Positions 60,048 through 64,000 of a stretch of 64,000 nt of DNA are shown piece after piece (the stretch's first letter is position 1; each line of letters starts with the position of its first letter). This stretch comes from Antennarius striatus (Eukaryota; Chordata; Actinopteri; Lophiiformes; Antennariidae): contig NC_090796.1 of assembly GCF_040054535.1 (NCBI RefSeq), positions 12,737,501-12,801,500 of the forward strand, read 5' to 3'. A program made the translations under genes and the position numbers. Below the pieces are notes generated by a model. It saw only the letters and a list, made by a program, of their open reading frames with translations, was not told where the DNA came from and did no database searches.

Positions 60048-63016
60048 ATGTGCAGTAGATGACAGTGAAGTATATTGCTGCAGAGGTTGTTACAGATATG
60101 GGGATGCTAAAATATCTGTGTTTGTATTTTCTTGAAGGTCTAACTGGTGGAATACACTATTCCAGCAAACAGTTTGCATTCAGTTTGCAGTATAATGGTG
60201 TATGGCTTTCTTTCTAAAGTCTTTTCATTATGAGTAAATTATCTATTAAATTAAAAAAAAGAATACTTTCAAGGATTATGATCCTTCATACAGTAGGTCA
60301 CTACCAAATCACACTAATTCTCTGAATGTTTAGTTCACCGTTTGTGTAAGTGCAAACTGCTCCAAGCATGGTCGTATTACGGTCTAAATAAACACTGAAA
60401 AGAAAATGTTTTAATCAAGACAAATAATGGGTGAGGTTGAGAAAGTCAGATCTTTGTGTTCATCATCCTGGTTTGGCATTGTCTTCTCACCATCTTTCTC
60501 ATTTTATAATGGATAGTTTTAGGTTTTTGAGTTGTGAGCTTTGACGGTTGTAGTGGTCTGCCTGAAGATGTGCAAAAATAGCATCTCAACATTTTTTTTC
60601 ATCTAAATTTGCAAATAAGGTTGATCATTGTACAAAATTATTTTAAGGATGAAAAAAATGACTACGTTCAGATGAGTGGAACTCGATCCCGTTCAGTTCC
60701 TCAATTTTTTTTTCTCTTGTCACTGGTGTTTAAGAAAATGTACTATTTTGCATTTTACTTTGTCCATTAAACATTTTTCTCTATTTACCTGGCTGTAATT
60801 TTAATGCAATTCTACATCTATATTTCCCAATAAGTACTTTGATAGCTGCAGGACAATCTCTCTGCTTTGTGCTGCCTGAGAAAATAACCCTGATAATGTG
60901 TTATCAGTGTTACATTAGCTTGGAAAAATCCAGATTTCTAAAGCAAAGTGTGTTACAAAGTAGGTGTGGAGCTTTAAAGACCTGGACCATGTTAAAAGAT
61001 GCATTTCAAATTCAATGTCAGGTCCATATTAATACATCAGTGAATAATGTCATGTATATGTCATGTAACCAGGACAATTTACCTGAGTAAAAATTTGATG
61101 TACTTACATGTTTTTATCATGCTACTTTTTCCCCTACATTAACAACCACATCTACTGCTTACTAAACAATTTTATATATTGTGATACCACAAAAACAAAA
61201 ATTGATGTTAATGTCAACCTTGGTGAATAGAGGAAATAATTCTATACACACATAGTCATATCCATGTTTTATGTAATTGTTTTTCTTCATACCCAGATGA
61301 TGTGGATACACTGAAGCCACAACTAGGAAACTTTATAAAAAATAAAAATAAATTGCAGTTGAGACATGTTAAAGTTTGAAATGAGGTCTATTGGAGGCAA
61401 TAGTTTCATTTGATAAAACTCTCCATATTTATTGGAAAGCTTTTGTACTCTCAGACATTGGTTACGGCCTTCAAATATTTTTCCATTCTAGCAAAGCAAA
61501 AATTATCAAATTAAATGTGAATTTTATTCCAAAAAAATGTAACTTTCAAAACAGTCAGTTTTTCAACATACAATCATGGAACAATATTGAGTGCATTTCC
61601 AACACTTCCAACATTAAATTATAAAAAAATAACAGCCATGTTTTATGTACATTTGTTTCGGCAAGCTATGTACAAAAAAAACCCCTTAAGTCTGTATTTC
61701 CAAAATCTGCTTCTACATACACCTGGCAGTTGTAAGTATCGAAGCTGCGGAAAGCTGTTGCATCAAAATCACGTTGAGCGAACGCACTCAAAAACAAAAC
61801 GCTGCCTGAAGTCAAACACTGAGATGAGCTCCGACAGGGAGATTAACTGCTAGCATGTTTAACAGCCTACTGGTGAGCACTGCGTGAACTACAGCTACAA
61901 AGCTTGTCTAAAAATGGTTCCTATGAAGGTCAGCCCACTGCATCCTCAAAACACAAATGCAATCACAACTCATCCATTTACTGGATGTAAGCATATTGAA
62001 AAGATTGGAAACACCAAAATTAAGACCGCAACAGTACTTTGTTATCAGATGAGGCTGAATGCAGCAGTTCAAAGCCAAAAAAACATGCTTTCAAGAACAG
62101 TATTTTATAGTTGTAGCCCAGTGAGATGAGATTATTCTCCATTCTGGGGTTAAGCCATGCGATCATCTTGTTTTTTTTGTTTTAACAGATAAATAGATCC
62201 ATGCAACTCACAACAATGAAGTAACTAAAAAAAATGGGGAGAACACCAGGTATTGTGGCAGGTTTACCACTTGTCTGATTTTCCATGCCTTTGTTTTCAA
62301 TTTAGTCCCTTTAAGTTTTCTTTTCTTAATGTATGGACTGGCTAGAAATGCAGCATGATTTCATATGAAGAAATTGCAAGTGGCAAAAACTCCTGATATC
62401 ACACTAAACACTGATAAAACTTTAATTTTTTATGTGAACAATATAGCCAATACACAGCACAACACAGATTTTGCTGGGGGTGGGAGTTCCACTTGGGCAG
62501 GAAAAATTAATGTGATAAGTCTAGCCAGCAGATAAACTTGTTCCCATGTTGCTCACAAATACACTTCCAGATCCACTTTTCAGGCAAAAAGAAAACCAGT
62601 GTTGGTTTTCCTCATACAACAGTGCTCAAAATTAAAGTTCAGTTTATACTCTCAGGTGCATGTAAGTGACAGAAACCCCATTTTTGCACAAGACACCATT
62701 TTTGTGTGGTTTAAATTCTAATTCCCCATTTAGAACACAAAGTGAGCTGAAGTGTTGTTGTATTGGGAATTTAAAGAGAGTAAATGAAACCAAAAATATC
62801 AAGGACACACTATAGGGCATAATACGCTGCAGGATATCAGCTGGTCCGTGGTGACATGTCGACACGCTAGGGAGTCGTAAACTCAAGTGGAGACTGAAAG
62901 GACCAGCAGCTATAAATAGTGACTTGTGACTTTCACACACACACACCCTTCAGACAAATGTAGCATTTTCTAATCTTAGGAGCTCCAATCTCCGCACTCT
63001 TAACACCACGTGGGTT
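60048..63016. other. chmp2a and msl1 3'UTRs and convergent spacer
   Basis: A plus-strand AATAAA at 60387-60392 is a likely chmp2a poly(A) signal, with an ATTAAA further on near 60765. Minus-strand AATAAA candidates for msl1 are at 61528-61523 and 61433-61428, implying a 3'UTR of about 1.5 kb. No other gene or RNA is visible in this AT-rich stretch. Confidence 0.5.
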
Positions 63017-64000
63017 TCACTTTCGACAGGTCCGGTGAGGTGTGTGTTTTTTGGGCACCTCGATGCGACATCTGCTGCGGTCGTCCAGCCAAGGCAGCTC
63101 AAAGTTCCTGGATGAAGAATAAATATTTCACTGTCGTTATAAAGACAAATACAGATACGTAATGTTCCGGTTTACAATTTAAAAGAAAAAGAAATCCAAA
63201 AAGCTACTACAACTTACTGTTGTGACAGTTTGGGCAGCGGCCGACCAAATGCAACCACAGGCAAGAAGGGAGTAATCACAATCGTCTCAACTGACAAAAC
63301 AGAGTAAAAATCTCTTGAGGCCACTGAAAACCATCCATGTTGTTTAATGTATTCAGGTTTTATTCAACTGCTGGATATTAATGAAAACAAATGTACCATC
63401 TTCAGTGTCGGGATAGAAGGATGACAGCTCTGGCTCAGTCTCCGGGACGACTTTCTTCCTGTTCATACGCTGCTGCAAGCGCTGAAACATACGCTGCTCT
63501 CTGATTCGTTGGATGTCCCACCTGAAAAAATGAACAAAAACATGGAATCAAGAATACAATGCAGATCCTAAGTCTTCTGTCTTACATAAGACATCAATGC
63601 ACCTATCAGACTCTGAAACTGTTTATGACGTTCATTTCTATTTTGTCACATTACTATTTCCTCACATTTTTATACATATTTATTTTAGATACATTTATTT
63701 CTGAGAGGATTTAAACAGAGCCCAGTCAAACCCTTGATAGAAAAATATTATGTTCAAGAAAAAGTCAATGATTTATACCTTTTCCTCCTTTTCTCATCTA
63801 ACTCCAGCTTCAAGTGTCGTTTCAAAAACACACCATCATCTAGCGGCTGGACATGAAGGAAAATTCAAACTTACAATTAATTAAATAGATTATTTTGAAA
63901 TTAATATTAGATTTAGAGGTAGAATATGTCTTCAGATTTGTCTCACCTCAGATGGGTTAAAGGACGGGTCCTCATTTAAAGGTTCAATTGGATTTTCCCT
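63017..64000 (-). CDS. msl1: MSL1 C-terminal exons (PEHE domain), gene truncated by the window edge
   Basis: Minus-strand exons: 63947-64000 (continues past the edge), 63779-63846, 63397-63521, 63218-63290, 63017-63107, with matching phases and stop TGA at 63019-63017. The encoded end matches human MSL1: FLKRHLKLELDEKRRKR, then WDIQRIREQRMFQRLQQRM, ITPFLPVVAFGRPLPKLSQQ, NFELPWLDDRSRCRIEVPKK and the final TPHRTCRK. This is the PEHE region, by which MSL1 binds the acetyltransferase MOF/KAT8 and MSL3 to direct H4K16 acetylation (family knowledge). The N-terminal coiled coil lies outside the window. Fish may have two msl1 genes; which one this is cannot be told. Confidence 0.95.

Overview
The window is nuclear DNA from a ray-finned (teleost) fish. 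Every protein gene is a vertebrate orthologue with spliceosomal GT-AG introns, except one intronless gene. The spacers carry long CA microsatellites and fish-type SINE/LINE debris. I see no prokaryotic operon, phage or CRISPR. Gene identities rest on remembered family sequences plus splice-site reading; no database search was run.

Layout, left to right. 1050-1102 (-): first coding exon of a BAR-domain RhoGAP (arhgap17/arhgap44 type) whose gene continues off the left edge. 3430-7466 (+): stx4, ten exons, 297 codons. 10272-34267 (-): srcap, 33 exons and about 4,370 codons, including a 3.0 kb exon near its 5' end that human SRCAP lacks. 38051-50200 (-): an AUTS2-family gene, best called fbrs, 18 exons and about 1,290 codons. 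53702-54871 (-): intronless mrm1. 58802-60047 (+): chmp2a, five coding exons, 220 codons. 63017-64000 (-): the last five exons of msl1, running off the right edge. stx4/srcap and chmp2a/msl1 are convergent pairs.

By known family roles, srcap (H2A.Z exchange), fbrs (PRC1.3/1.5-type Polycomb partner) and msl1 (scaffold for the MOF acetyltransferase) are chromatin regulators. stx4 and chmp2a are membrane-traffic factors and mrm1 modifies mitochondrial rRNA. ARHGAP17, STX4, SRCAP and FBRS lie on human 16p, while MRM1 and MSL1 lie on 17q. The block is therefore a conserved vertebrate neighbourhood joined to a second segment.

The most interesting observations are: (1) the roughly 1,000-codon N-terminal extension of srcap; (2) two diverged copies, about 350 bp each and 1.85 kb apart, of the chmp2a promoter/first-exon region, only the nearer keeping the exon 1 donor; (3) two candidate GC-AG introns; (4) consecutive 27- and 30-nt microexons in fbrs; (5) two related Tc1/mariner-like MITEs, one in srcap and one in fbrs; (6) a decayed tRNA-Ala-like sequence with anticodon CAC in a srcap intron.
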